Position numbers and translations under genes: made by a program. A model generated the notes under the pieces. It was not told the DNA's origin and did no database searches. It saw only the letters and a list, made by a program, of their open reading frames with translations. A DNA stretch of 35,250 bases. Source: Terrimicrobiaceae bacterium. Its GTDB lineage: Bacteria > Verrucomicrobiota > Verrucomicrobiia > Chthoniobacterales > JAATET01. The DNA is taken from the NCBI GenBank assembly GCA_028713285.1, contig JAQTOP010000032.1:1-35250 (forward strand), written 5' to 3'. Positions 7,812 through 16,382 of the stretch are shown here, in pieces (the stretch's first letter is position 1; each line of letters opens with the position of its first letter).

Positions 7812-9563
7812 CTATCGGAGTTGTCCGGGAACGACCAACGTCGCCACCGGTCGCGCCTGCGAGTCATGGGTCCTTACTTCGATGTGAAGGTCGCCAGCGG
7901 GTTTGCCCGCCAGAGGCACGATCACCGCATTGCCAGCGATGAGGCTGGTAAGTGAGCGGTCGGTTCCCAGGGCGGCTGTGACCTTCGCGTCGCCGATCGC
8001 CCGGTCGAAAAATACCACCACGGAATGCGCCGAAGCGGAGATCGCGAAAGTCCCGGCGAACTTTCCCCGGGCGCCGGGACTTGGAGCGAGTGCCGGTCGC
8101 TGCGCTCCGGGTGGCATCGCGTAATTCATGGCAATCACGCGAATCGATCCCGGAACGCCCAATTCGACGCCCCGCGAGCTTGCCCGCCGCGCCTCAAAAT
8201 CGCGCGCGTCGTTGCGCGCGCCATTCGCCCAAATCCGGTGCGCATCCACGATGAGCGTTCGCGATTCTTCAAAATCGGTCCCTGCGGATTTTACGACGGC
8301 ACGGCCGGGAGCGAGGTAATAGCTTAGATACTTGCCGCTGTTCCCGTAGTCGATCGAGACGGTCGTTGGGAATGCCGCATCGATGGCGGCGGCTGCGAGC
8401 GACCAGTTTTCGATGGGCGTATAGCTGAAGTGCGCGACGGCCGTCGCGGACCTGGCGCCGAACCACAGCGCGGCCGCGATGGCCGCGAGTCGGACGATGG
8501 GCCGCGCGGGAAACAGGCGGAGCAGCTCGCCCGCCGCCATCACCGCGCAAAATGCCAGCGGCAGCATCGCGCACGTCGCCATCCGCAGCGGGGGCGTTTG
8601 CAGAAACAGCATCGCGCCGAAAAATGCCAGCGTCGCGGTCATCAGGGCGCGCAGCGCCGGGGCGACCGGACGGCCCGGCGGCACGGCGAAGCTCGACAGA
8701 CAGGCGCCGGCGAAGAGAAGCAGGCTCTGCCACGACGGACCGGTGAATCCATAAACTCTCAACGCGCGGAAAATGCCCTCCACACTTTGGAAATCGCCCT
8801 GGGGCTTGTCCGCAAATTCGTGCGTCTCGTGAAACAGTTGCGTGAGAACCGGCGCGTAGAGCAGGAGGACGGACGCCGCTGCGCCGACGCCCACCAAAAA
8901 GACCGGCCAGCGGCGATCCAGCAGCCAGATGGAGAGAAGGAGCGTTCCGCCGAAGAAAAGATACCCCGGGACGGTGTAAGTGCCGAGCGCGGTAAGTCCG
9001 CCGAGTGCGATGCACCAGCCGAGCCGGCGCGTTTGAAAAAACGCGACGGTGCAGGCGCAGGAGAGCGCCGCCGCGAGGCACAGCAGGCCGTAGCCTCGCG
9101 CGAGCAGGCTCATTTCGATGAGCGCCGCGGAGCCGGCCCATGCGGCCATCCAGAGCGCGCTCTCGAGGTAACGCCGGGTGCGAACGGCAAAGATCCCCAT
9201 CGTTCCGATGACTCCGATGGTGGCGAGATAGCTGAGGATTCGCGCGCGCAACGGCTCGATGCTCTCGCGACCGGGGAGGATCGAGTTCAGCAGATTAAAG
9301 AGAATGTGATTCTTTGGCGCGTTGTAATGCGTGGCGACGTGCAGCGGCCCCTTCGCGCTGTAGGAAAAGATCGTCCCAAACTCGTCCGTGGTGAGCGATG
9401 TGGTTGCGAGCGCGTGAAACAACAGCGCGACGTGCGCGAGAGCGGTCGCCGCAACCACGGCGGCAAGAATCGGCTCGAGGCCCGCGAAACGTCCCGGAGT
9501 CGGGGCGGCGGAGGATGGCGGTCGCGAAGGCAAGCGGGCATGTGAGCAAATCGGCGCGGCCAA
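7812..9563 (-). CDS. Large membrane protein, GT39-like glycosyltransferase
   Basis: About 583 residues. The first loop after helix 1 reads TTSLTTDEFGTIFSYS, where the DE pair occupies the place of the GT-C catalytic acid. THYNAPKNHILFNLLNS follows, similar to the NxxHxLL segment of other family members. Some ten transmembrane helices are visible, then a periplasmic C-terminal region with a beta-rich ending. It probably transfers a sugar from a polyprenyl phosphate. No ATG exists in frame near the N-terminus; TTG at 9563 or 9533 are the best candidates, so the start is uncertain. The frame stays open to 10625, but that extension lies antisense to the GT2 gene and is not coding. It is coupled to the gene at 6245-7810. 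Confidence 0.75.
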   Translation of the reverse strand: MAAPICSHARLPSRPPSSAAPTPGRFAGLEPILAAVVAATALAHVALLFHALATTSLTTDEFGTIFSYSAKGPLHVATHYNAPKNHILFNLLNSILPGRESIEPLRARILSYLATIGVIGTMGIFAVRTRRYLESALWMAAWAGSAALIEMSLLARGYGLLCLAAALSCACTVAFFQTRRLGWCIALGGLTALGTYTVPGYLFFGGTLLLSIWLLDRRWPVFLVGVGAAASVLLLYAPVLTQLFHETHEFADKPQGDFQSVEGIFRALRVYGFTGPSWQSLLLFAGACLSSFAVPPGRPVAPALRALMTATLAFFGAMLFLQTPPLRMATCAMLPLAFCAVMAAGELLRLFPARPIVRLAAIAAALWFGARSATAVAHFSYTPIENWSLAAAAIDAAFPTTVSIDYGNSGKYLSYYLAPGRAVVKSAGTDFEESRTLIVDAHRIWANGARNDARDFEARRASSRGVELGVPGSIRVIAMNYAMPPGAQRPALAPSPGARGKFAGTFAISASAHSVVVFFDRAIGDAKVTAALGTDRSLTSLIAGNAVIVPLAGKPAGDLHIEVRTHDSQARPVATLVVPGQLR

Positions 9564-9626
9564 GTAAACTCTGGCCCGGTCGCGGACGTTCGCGGTAGAA
9601 CCTGCGTTCTGCGCCGCGCTTCCGCC

Positions 9627-10571
9627 ATGAAGTTGATCATCCAGATTCCATGCTACAACGAGGAGCAGACCATCGGCGTCGCGCTCGCCGAGCTGCCGCG
9701 CGATCTGCCGGGCATCGACCGGATCGAATGGCTCGTCGTGAACGACGGGAGCTCGGACCGCACGTCGCAGGTGTGCGCCGAGCTGGGCGTGGACCACGTG
9801 ATCGACCGTCCGCACCTCGGCCTGGCCCGCACGTTCATGGCCGGCATCGAGGCCAGCCTTGCGCGCGGGGCGGACATCATCGTCAACACCGACGCGGACA
9901 ATCAATACAACGCCGCCGACATACCGAAGCTCATCGAGCCGATCTTGAAGGGCGAGGCGGACATGGTGATCGGAGCGCGGCCGATTCGCGAGATCAGCCA
10001 CTTCTCGCCGGTGAAGAAACTGCTGCAATGCGTCGGCAGTCTCGTCGTGCGCCTTGCCAGCGCGACGACGGTCGCCGACGCGCCGAGCGGCTTCCGCGCG
10101 ATCAGTCGCGAGGCGGCCATGCAAATGAACGTTTTCAACGAATACACCTACACCCTCGAGACGATCATCCAGGGCGGGCAAAGGAACCTCCGCATGGTTT
10201 CCGTGCCCGTGCGGACGAATGGATTTTTGCGCCCGTCGCGCCTTTTCAGGAGCATCCCCGCCTACGTCTATCGCTCGATTTTCACGATCTTCCGCATCTT
10301 CGTCGTCTATAAGCCGCTGCGATTTTTTGCCCTGCTCGGGGCGATTCCGTTCGGGCTGGGCGCGGTATTGATGGCGCGCTGGGTGTGGATCTGGCTGGTC
10401 GTGGATTCCGAACGGGCCCATGTCCCCAGTCTCATCGCCGCCAGCCTGCTCGTGGTCGTCGGTGTGCAGGCCTGGGTGCTCGGATTCATCGCCGATCTCA
10501 TCGCGGTGAACCGCCGCCTGCTCGAAGATATTCAACTCCGCCTTCGCCGCAGCGAATTCAACCGTCCGTGA
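9627..10571 (+). CDS. GT2 family glycosyltransferase (polyprenyl-phosphate sugar synthase type)
   Basis: A 314-residue enzyme with a GT-A domain (about 1-210) and two C-terminal membrane helices (about 231-257 and 267-290). The start IIQIPCYNEEQTI, the NDGSSD nucleotide-binding motif (39-44), DAD metal motif in NTDADNQYN (89-91) and the acceptor-side RTNGFLRPSRLFRS are typical of DPM1/ArnC-like enzymes. Such enzymes load a sugar from a nucleotide donor onto undecaprenyl or dolichyl phosphate at the inner face of the membrane. It would supply the GT39-type proteins in this window with their lipid-linked donor. It heads a four-gene operon, and its TGA overlaps the GTG of the next gene. Confidence 0.92.
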   Translation: MKLIIQIPCYNEEQTIGVALAELPRDLPGIDRIEWLVVNDGSSDRTSQVCAELGVDHVIDRPHLGLARTFMAGIEASLARGADIIVNTDADNQYNAADIPKLIEPILKGEADMVIGARPIREISHFSPVKKLLQCVGSLVVRLASATTVADAPSGFRAISREAAMQMNVFNEYTYTLETIIQGGQRNLRMVSVPVRTNGFLRPSRLFRSIPAYVYRSIFTIFRIFVVYKPLRFFALLGAIPFGLGAVLMARWVWIWLVVDSERAHVPSLIAASLLVVVGVQAWVLGFIADLIAVNRRLLEDIQLRLRRSEFNRP

Positions 10572-12178
10572 CCGTCCCCTCCGCCCGCGACCGCTTTGCC
10601 CGCGAGGCTCTGCGCTGGATTCCAAAAATCCTCACGCTGCAGGATCGCAACCGCCACAGCCCGACCTACGGCTGCTTCGACCGGAACTACTGGCAATACA
10701 AGATCATCGATTTCCCGAGCGGGATGGCGCAGGAGTTCACCTATCCGCTCGCGCTCGCATGGGCCTGCGGCGTCGAGGGCAACGCTTTCCACGGGCAGGC
10801 CGCCCTGCGGGACTGGGCCGAGGCGGGCATGGTCTTCGCGGCGCGGAGCGCGCACGCCGACGCGTCGTGCGACGATTATTTTCCCTACGAGAAGGCGGGC
10901 GGCGCGGCGGCATTCTCGCTGCTCGCGTGCGCGGAGAGTTACAAATTGCTCGGGCTGCAGAACTGCGAGGTGCTGCAGTTCTTCGAGCGTCGCGCGAACT
11001 GGCTGGCGCATCACAACGAGAGCGGCCAGCTCACGAACCACCAGGCGCTCATCGTGCGGTGTTTCGATTGCGTCGGCGATCTGCTCGGCTCGGACCAATG
11101 GGCAAAGGCCCGGCAGCAGCGGCTCGATCGCGTGCTCGCGTGGCAGAATGCCGAGGGCTGGTTCCAGGAATACGAGGGCTGCGACCCCGGCTACCACACG
11201 CTCACCATTTCGCTGCTCGCGGAGATTTACGAAAGGACGCCGACGCCCGGGTTGCGCGACTCCCTCGCGCGCGCGGTCGCCCTCGCGGCGGAGTTCGTGC
11301 ATCCCGACGGATCCTTCGGCGGCGAATACGCGAGCCGCAACACCTACAACTTTTTCCCGCACGGCTTCGAGCTCTTCGGCCGCCACGATCCGTCGGCGCT
11401 CGCAATCAACGACCGCTGCCTCGCCGGCATCGCCGCCGGCCTCGGCCCGTGCCATGCGGACGATCACATCGTCGGCCATCACACGTGGAACTACCTGCTC
11501 GCATGGCGCGATTTCGTGCCGGAGCGGCCCGCGAAGCCGCCTCGCGCCGAGGGGCGCGCGCATTTTCCGAATGCGGGCCTGCTGATCGACCGGCGCGGCG
11601 GCGCGGAGCTCTACGTCGCGCTGAACAAGGGCGGCGTCTTCAAATTCTTTCGCGATGGAAAACTCGTCGCGTCCGACACCCAGGTCTCTCTCGTGCTCAA
11701 GGATCGGAAGTCGCGCAACGCCGTCGCGCATCTGGTCGGCGATTACCCGCACGAGATCGAGGGCGGTCGCATCGCCGTGCGGGGCGAGATGGGCTGGGCC
11801 AAGCAGAAAAAAATGACGCCGTTCAATCTCATCGTGCTGCGCCTCATCATGCTCGGCGGCGGCCGGTTTTTTCCGGACCTCATCCGCAAGCTGCTGCAAA
11901 AACTGCTCATCACCGGACGAAAGCCCGCGCCCTTCCGCTTCGAACGCGAGTTTGTGTGGGACGACGGCCGCCTCACCGTGCATGATCGCGTCGAACCGAC
12001 GGGAAACGGGGATTGGAAGGCCGTCCGCCAGGCCGGCATCGGCTGCGATCAGACATCGATCTACGTCGTGATGAGCCGCACCTTCCAGGCCGGGCAAATG
12101 CTGCCGTGGATCGACCTCACCGAGCGCGTCGCGAAGCTCCGGCCCGGCGGGGCGCTCGAAATCACCCGTTCGCTGTGA
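10568..12178 (+). CDS. Unassigned 536-residue protein, alpha/alpha-barrel (heparinase II/III-like) suspected
   Basis: No confident family assignment. The N-terminal two thirds (about 1-320) looks like helical hairpins of an (alpha/alpha)6 toroid: repeated amphipathic helices and conserved aromatic or His motifs such as FPYEKAGGAAAFSLLACAES, HHNESGQLTNHQA, FQEYEGCDPGYHTLTIS and DGSFGGEYASRNTYNFFPHG. The last 150 residues look beta-rich (RRGGAELYVALNKGGVFKF, ERFVWDDG-type strands). This plan resembles heparinase II/III and related lyases or hydrolases acting on uronates. It has no signal peptide and no membrane helices, so it would act in the cytoplasm. The GTG start overlaps the GT2 stop by four bases (GTGA), and the stop overlaps the next GTG. 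Confidence 0.7.
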   Translation: MTVPSARDRFAREALRWIPKILTLQDRNRHSPTYGCFDRNYWQYKIIDFPSGMAQEFTYPLALAWACGVEGNAFHGQAALRDWAEAGMVFAARSAHADASCDDYFPYEKAGGAAAFSLLACAESYKLLGLQNCEVLQFFERRANWLAHHNESGQLTNHQALIVRCFDCVGDLLGSDQWAKARQQRLDRVLAWQNAEGWFQEYEGCDPGYHTLTISLLAEIYERTPTPGLRDSLARAVALAAEFVHPDGSFGGEYASRNTYNFFPHGFELFGRHDPSALAINDRCLAGIAAGLGPCHADDHIVGHHTWNYLLAWRDFVPERPAKPPRAEGRAHFPNAGLLIDRRGGAELYVALNKGGVFKFFRDGKLVASDTQVSLVLKDRKSRNAVAHLVGDYPHEIEGGRIAVRGEMGWAKQKKMTPFNLIVLRLIMLGGGRFFPDLIRKLLQKLLITGRKPAPFRFEREFVWDDGRLTVHDRVEPTGNGDWKAVRQAGIGCDQTSIYVVMSRTFQAGQMLPWIDLTERVAKLRPGGALEITRSL

Positions 12179-13746
12179 GCCGCGCCGCCGCTTTTTTCAA
12201 TCGTCATCCGGCGGTCCGCGACGCGCTGCTCTGGGGGTTGCCGGCGGTGGCGTTTGGCCTGGTGCTTCGCGCCATGCTGCTGGCCTGTCAGCCGCTCGCC
12301 TTTTGGGGCGCGGACTCGGAATCCTACTACAGCTTCGCGCACCGCCTGCTTCACGACGGCGTGGCATCCATCCCGGCGAAGCGGCGCTTTTTGTATCCGA
12401 TCCTTTTGCTCCCGGTCGCCGCGCTGCCGGGCGCGCCCCTGCGCTCGCTCGCATGGATTCAGCATGCCATGGGACTTCTGACGATCTTCCCTCTCGCGTA
12501 TGCCGTGCGGAAAATTTTCGACGGCTGGCGGTGGTGGGTCGTTCCGATCACGGCGATCTATGCCGGCCTGCCGATCCTTCTGTGGTATGAGCAGGAGCTG
12601 CTGGCGGAGGCGTTCTTTTTCGCGACGCTCACGTGGGCGTTCGCCGCATGGGTGGCATGGGAATCGCGTGCGCATCGCGGCGACCGCGCTCCGGATTTGT
12701 GGTGGATTTTTTTCGCGTGCCTCGCGCTGTGCGCCCTCACGAAGCCGGCCTCCCGGTTTTTCTGGCCCGGACTGCTCGTTGGTCTTTGCTATGTCCGCGC
12801 CTGGCGGCTGTTGCGCTGGCCGCAATGGACCGCGTTCGCCGCGCTGATCGCGGCGACCTTCGCGATGGGCGAGGGAAGTCAGGCGTCGCGTCTGCTTTAC
12901 ACCTCCGCGTTTCCGCTCACGGTGCTCGACTCGCCGCGGCACGCGGACCTCAAGGCCGAGATCGCGCCATTCGTGCGGACCGCTCGCGGGCACATCGATT
13001 ATTATTACGAGGAGGACGAGGGGCCCAAAGCCTTCCTGCGCGGCGGCTTTCGCTCGGGCCCCTTTCCCGCGTGGCAGGCCATCGAGCGCAAGAGCGATGC
13101 CGCGCTCTCCGCCGCGATGCGCGATCTCGCCATCGAGGCCGCGCTTTCGAAGCCGCACCTGCTCCTCTACATCGCGCTCCAGCGCGCCGTCGCCGCGCTG
13201 AACTGGACCGTCTTCAAGCTGGACCGTTTCGATGCCGGCTACTTCGCGGAAAAGTATCGGCCGGATTTCGTCAATCTGGTGAGAGAGGGCCGGGTGAAGA
13301 AGCTGGCGATGGCGCGAACGGCCTTCGGACTGCCGCCGTCCGCCGGGAGTCCGCAGTTCGCCGACATTCTTGAGCGAACCCGGGCGCCCGGGCGCGATGG
13401 ATTCGAGCAGGTAATGCGGGGATATGTGGAATGGGTGTCGGCTTTGGGCGTGTTTGTCGCCGAGCCGGTTGTCGGGGATTTTCGCCGCACGCTCTGGCAA
13501 ATGACGCCCACGCCGCTTGGCTGGGTCCTGCTCGCCGGCTGTCTGCTGTCGATTGCGCTGCCCGCGTTGCGCCCGACGCTCGGCGTCTGGCTGGTGATCG
13601 TGATCGGTTATGCGATAGGGGTCCACCTCCTTGGCGGTTCGAACCCCCGCTTTCTTGCCCCCGCCTGGCCGCCCCTTCTGCTCGCGCTCTTCGCGCCGCT
13701 GGAAATCCTCTTTCGCCTTGCGCGCCGGCGGCCGGTTTTTCGATGA
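12175..13746 (+). CDS. Polytopic membrane protein, GT39/GT-C-like glycosyltransferase
   Basis: A 523-residue protein with about ten membrane helices. The first long loop has FWGADSESYYSFAHRLLHDG, with an acidic D-x-E cluster where GT-C enzymes hold their catalytic acid. RRFLYPILLLP and a second loop WYEQELLAEAFFF follow. A large hydrophilic domain occupies about residues 250-420, and the C-terminal helices end with GGSNPRFLAPAWPPLLLAL, typical of ArnT-like proteins. It probably transfers a sugar from a lipid carrier. Start is GTG at 12175, overlapping the preceding TGA; the end overlaps the next ATG by four bases. These overlaps support a single operon with the GT2 gene. Confidence 0.8.
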   Translation: MSRAAAFFNRHPAVRDALLWGLPAVAFGLVLRAMLLACQPLAFWGADSESYYSFAHRLLHDGVASIPAKRRFLYPILLLPVAALPGAPLRSLAWIQHAMGLLTIFPLAYAVRKIFDGWRWWVVPITAIYAGLPILLWYEQELLAEAFFFATLTWAFAAWVAWESRAHRGDRAPDLWWIFFACLALCALTKPASRFFWPGLLVGLCYVRAWRLLRWPQWTAFAALIAATFAMGEGSQASRLLYTSAFPLTVLDSPRHADLKAEIAPFVRTARGHIDYYYEEDEGPKAFLRGGFRSGPFPAWQAIERKSDAALSAAMRDLAIEAALSKPHLLLYIALQRAVAALNWTVFKLDRFDAGYFAEKYRPDFVNLVREGRVKKLAMARTAFGLPPSAGSPQFADILERTRAPGRDGFEQVMRGYVEWVSALGVFVAEPVVGDFRRTLWQMTPTPLGWVLLAGCLLSIALPALRPTLGVWLVIVIGYAIGVHLLGGSNPRFLAPAWPPLLLALFAPLEILFRLARRRPVFR

Positions 13747-14735
13747 AGCGCCTGCTCTCACTCGTCATCAGCCTCGGCATCCTCGCGGTGCTCTACTGGC
13801 GCATCCATCCGGAGAAGGTCATTCCGGTTTTCGCGAATTGCTCGGTGCCCTGGCTCATCGCGAGCCTGCTGATGGTCGCGCCGCTCACGCTGCTCACCTC
13901 GGCCCGGCTGTGCCAGCTCATGCCGCGCGCGCATCCGCTGGGCTTCCTCGAGGCGAACCGCCTCATCCTCCTCGCGAGCGTGCTCAATCTCGTGCTGCCC
14001 TCGAAAATGGGCGACATGGCGAAGTCGGTCTTCATGGCGGATCGCGGCCACCTGCGCGGCCCGCTTGCGCTGGCGCTTGTCGTCTTCGAGAAGGCCTGCG
14101 ACCTGCTCTCGCTGCTCGTCTGGTGCGTCTTCGGGCTGCTGCTTTATCCCAGCAAGGACGCGCTCTTTTGGGCGATGACGCTTGCGGTGGCGGCGGGATT
14201 TCTCGGTCTCGCGCTGCTGCTCGGCTCGAAGACGTTCGCCGGCTTCTGCTTCGGGCTGGGGGAGCGATTTGCGCCGGGAAAGGTGCGCGGAAAACTCGCC
14301 GCATTGCACGCCTCGTGGATCGAAATGCACGGCTATTTCTGGCGGGACAAGGCGCAGCTCGCGCGTATCGCGGCGAACTCGCTGTTCATCTGGTTTCTGC
14401 ACCTCGTGCAGATCTGGATGTTCACGCTCGCTCTGCGGACCACCGTGCCGTTCCTCGCAAATCTCGCACTCTCGCCGCTGGCGATCCTCGCCGGACTGCT
14501 GCCGCTCACCTTCGCGGGTGTCGGCACGCGCGACGCGGCGCTCGTCTTCTTCTACCAGCCCTACATGCCGGCCGCCGCGGGTGCCGCGCTCGGGGTGCTT
14601 TGCACGCTACGCTACGTGCTGCCCGCGCTGCTCGGATTGCCATTTCTCGGCCCTGCCATCGCGGAGATGGGTGGGCTGAAAAGACTCATGCAGCGGAGGG
14701 CCCCGCAGGGCGAATCCGGAGCGTCGTCTCGATGA
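13743..14735 (+). CDS. Flippase-like / LPG synthase TM family membrane protein (UPF0104)
   Basis: A 330-residue protein with about eight helices, belonging to the lysylphosphatidylglycerol synthase transmembrane/UPF0104 (AglD-like) family. Diagnostic stretches are NLVLPSKMGDMAKSVFMADR near residue 85, VVFEKACDLLSLL, and PLTFAGVGTRDAALVFFY near residue 260. Family members are found beside polyprenyl-sugar synthases and are suspected to flip or transfer lipid-linked sugars or to act on lipids. The start ATG overlaps the previous stop (ATGA). It closes the operon begun at 9627. No clear terminator follows. Confidence 0.87.
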   Translation: MKRLLSLVISLGILAVLYWRIHPEKVIPVFANCSVPWLIASLLMVAPLTLLTSARLCQLMPRAHPLGFLEANRLILLASVLNLVLPSKMGDMAKSVFMADRGHLRGPLALALVVFEKACDLLSLLVWCVFGLLLYPSKDALFWAMTLAVAAGFLGLALLLGSKTFAGFCFGLGERFAPGKVRGKLAALHASWIEMHGYFWRDKAQLARIAANSLFIWFLHLVQIWMFTLALRTTVPFLANLALSPLAILAGLLPLTFAGVGTRDAALVFFYQPYMPAAAGAALGVLCTLRYVLPALLGLPFLGPAIAEMGGLKRLMQRRAPQGESGASSR

Positions 14736-15057
14736 CCCCGCATTGCGCTGATAGGCGGACCACCTCTACAGCGCAGGATTCGGTTCGGGCTTGGCGGAAG
14801 GAAGCGCGGCATACTGGCGCCTGGCTTTTAGACCCATTCTTATAGATAACCGGACATTCATAGCGGTTCTGATTGCGAGGCTGGAAGCCTCGCTGCACAC
14901 GCTGGAAGCGTATGCTCCCCCATGGATCCCCTGTGACCACTCCACGCAATAGATCGTCCGATTATTTGTGAGCGTTGATATTAGACCTCTCGGATTCGGG
15001 GCCGAGTTGCGAAACGTCACGGGCAACGTCCCGACTTCACCTGTGACTGGGTATTCG
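14736..15057. other. Gene-free stretch between operon end and IS scar
   Basis: No credible coding frame is seen on either strand. The only structure I can support is the pair of small palindromic repeats at 14875-14915. Base composition is more AT-rich than the flanking operon, fitting a decayed accessory region. Confidence 0.6.
14875..14915. repeat. Pair of adjacent small palindromes with identical GGA loop
   Basis: The first hairpin pairs GCGAGGCT with AGCCTCGC around GGA (14875-14893). The second pairs GCACACGCT with AGCGTATGC, with one mismatch, around GGA (14895-14915). Both share the core GCTGGAAGC. Repeats of this style occur in intergenic regions of Planctomycetes and Verrucomicrobia as dispersed elements; whether others exist on this chromosome cannot be seen here. 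Confidence 0.55.
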
Positions 15058-15330
15058 TCAATGAAACGGACGCACCTCTACCGCGGCCCGACAGGCGATG
15101 GCGGCCTTGCGGCCCCACGCCAAAGCCTCGTCCAGATCAGCGGCTTCCAGTATCCAAAAACCGCACACGTGTTCCGCGGTCTTCAGCCAGGGTCCGTCGG
15201 TGATGCTCACCTCGCTATCAGGCTGCAACCGCAGCGATTTCGCACTGGCTGCCGGGTGCAGGCCGCCCGCGAAAACCCTGATGCCGGCCGCCTCCATCTC
15301 GTCGTTGAGCGCGTCGATATCGCGATCCCT
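15058..15330 (-). pseudogene. YCII-related (DGPF) protein, 5' end lost at an IS element
   Basis: The remaining 90 residues are the C-terminal two thirds of a YCII-related domain protein. They run from RDRDIDALNDEMEAAGI through GGLHP and ITDGPWLKTAEHVCGFWILE to ADLDEALAWGRKAA and VEVRPFH. The family hallmark DGP is present. The usual N-terminal strand (of the type MKYMLLIY) is missing: the homologous frame stops exactly at the terminal repeat of the IS at 15331. The long open frame up to 15489 is element sequence. Family members are small dimeric proteins, often beside ECF sigma factors, with mostly unknown function. The gene is broken. Confidence 0.8.
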
Positions 15331-15354
15331 TGGCCTGACCCGAAAAGGTGGACA
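15331..15354 (+). repeat. Left terminal inverted repeat of the IS3-family element
   Basis: Starts TGGCCTGACCCG and ends GGTGGACA. It matches the reverse complement of 16359-16382 at 19 of 24 positions, with the outer seven and inner six identical. Confidence 0.8.
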
Positions 15355-15394
15355 GATCAAAAGTGTAGTTTTGCGATAAGAAAGCAGAACGAAG

Positions 15395-16353
15395 ATGAAA
15401 AAGAGCAGATTTAGGGAAGAGCAGATTATAGGAATATTAAGAGACGGGCAGAGCGGAATGACGGTGAAAGCGGTGTGCGCAAAGCACAACGTGGCGGAGC
15501 GGACGTATTACGGATGGAAACGCAAATACGAAGGAATGGAAGGGACGGAGGTGCGCAAAGCGAGGGCGCTGGAGGAGGAGAATGGGCGCCTTGAAGAGGC
15601 TGGTGGCCGACCAGGCGGTGCAGATTCAGATCCTGAAAGAGGTGAACGCAAAAAAATGGTAAGCCCGTCGGCGAAAAGGCGGGCGGTAAAAATGGAAGTG
15701 GAAGCCGGGGTTGGAGGAACGGCTGGAGCCTGCCGGGCGCTGGGCTTGGCGCGCTCGAGTTACTACCGGATTTCGACCCGGAGCCCGGAGCGGGAGGCAC
15801 GGAGAGGGGAGATCGTGGCGTTGAGTGAAAAGCATCCGCGCTACGGGTATCGAAGGATCACGGCGATGCTGGATCGGGCGCAGCCGGGCCGGCGGATCAA
15901 TGTGAAAGCCGTGCAGCGGGTGCGAAGCAAGGAAGGCTTGCAGGTGCGGCGCAAACAGCGGCGGATGAAGCGCCTGGGGCTCTCGACCAGCGAACGGCAG
16001 CGGGCGCAGGCCAACAACGCGGTGTGGAGCTGGGACTTTGTGTATGACCAGACCGAGAACGGGGAAAGCTTCCGCGTGCTCACGTTGATTGACGAATACA
16101 ACCGGCGGTGCTTGGCCACGCATGTCGGGCGCTCGATCAAGGCCCGGGACGTCATCACCGTGGTCGAGGCGGCGTTCTTGCGTTACGGCAAGCCGCTTCA
16201 TCTGCGCAGCGACCGCACAGCTCCCTCGGTTATCAAACCCCCGAGGAGTATGCCGCGCGCGCCGTCAACTTGCTCCGGTCGGCCTCCGGCCTCCCTCCGC
16301 AAGTTGACGGCGAATCCTCAACAAACCCGAAAACCATAGCCGAACTACATTGA
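15395..16353 (+). pseudogene. IS3-family transposase OrfA-OrfB, frameshifted and deleted
   Basis: OrfA begins MKKSRFREEQIIGILRDGQ with a helix-turn-helix and WKRKYEGMEG. After LEEENGRL an extra base near 15591-15593 shifts the frame; the expected leucine zipper KRLVADQAVQIQILKEVNAK lies one frame over and ends at TAA 15660-15662. Seven A (15650-15656) form the usual -1 frameshift site, and the OrfB ATG is at 15656. OrfB has the HTH_21 region and the first catalytic Asp in WSWDFVYDQTENG. At about 16210-16213 the sequence jumps from HLRSD straight to RPHSSLGYQTP in another frame. About 70 residues are lost, including the DDE glutamate. The protein cannot be an active transposase. Confidence 0.9.
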
Positions 16354-16358
16354 TAATG

Positions 16359-16382
16359 TGTCCAGCTTTCGCGGGCAGGCCA
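16359..16382 (-). repeat. Right terminal inverted repeat of the IS3-family element
   Basis: Read on the minus strand it starts TGGCCTGCCCGC and ends GCTGGACA, the counterpart of 15331-15354. It lies just after the OrfB remnant stop at 16351-16353. Confidence 0.8.

Larger units (their letters stand above)
15331..16382 (+). mobile_element. IS3-family insertion sequence, internally deleted
   Basis: The 1052-base element is bounded by 24-base imperfect terminal inverted repeats (15331-15354 and 16359-16382, 19 of 24 matching), both beginning TGGCCTG and ending TGGACA when read inward, so the ends are 5'-TG and CA-3'. It carries IS3-type OrfA and OrfB on the plus strand. A complete IS3 element is about 1.2-1.3 kb; about 200 bases are missing inside OrfB. 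The bases next to the two ends (CCCT and CCGG) are not a target duplication. The OrfA start is similar to the IS407 group, but the subgroup is not certain. Confidence 0.88.

Noticed and set aside
9564-10625. N-terminal extension of the minus-strand membrane protein frame
   Set aside because: It lies antisense to the clear GT2 gene and has no domain similarity.
10532-12097. 521-residue minus-strand open frame
   Set aside because: Shadow of the plus-strand operon gene; no motif, and it would break the GTGA overlaps that support the plus strand.
12061-13761. 566-residue minus-strand open frame
   Set aside because: Charged, low-complexity shadow of the GT-C-like membrane protein gene.
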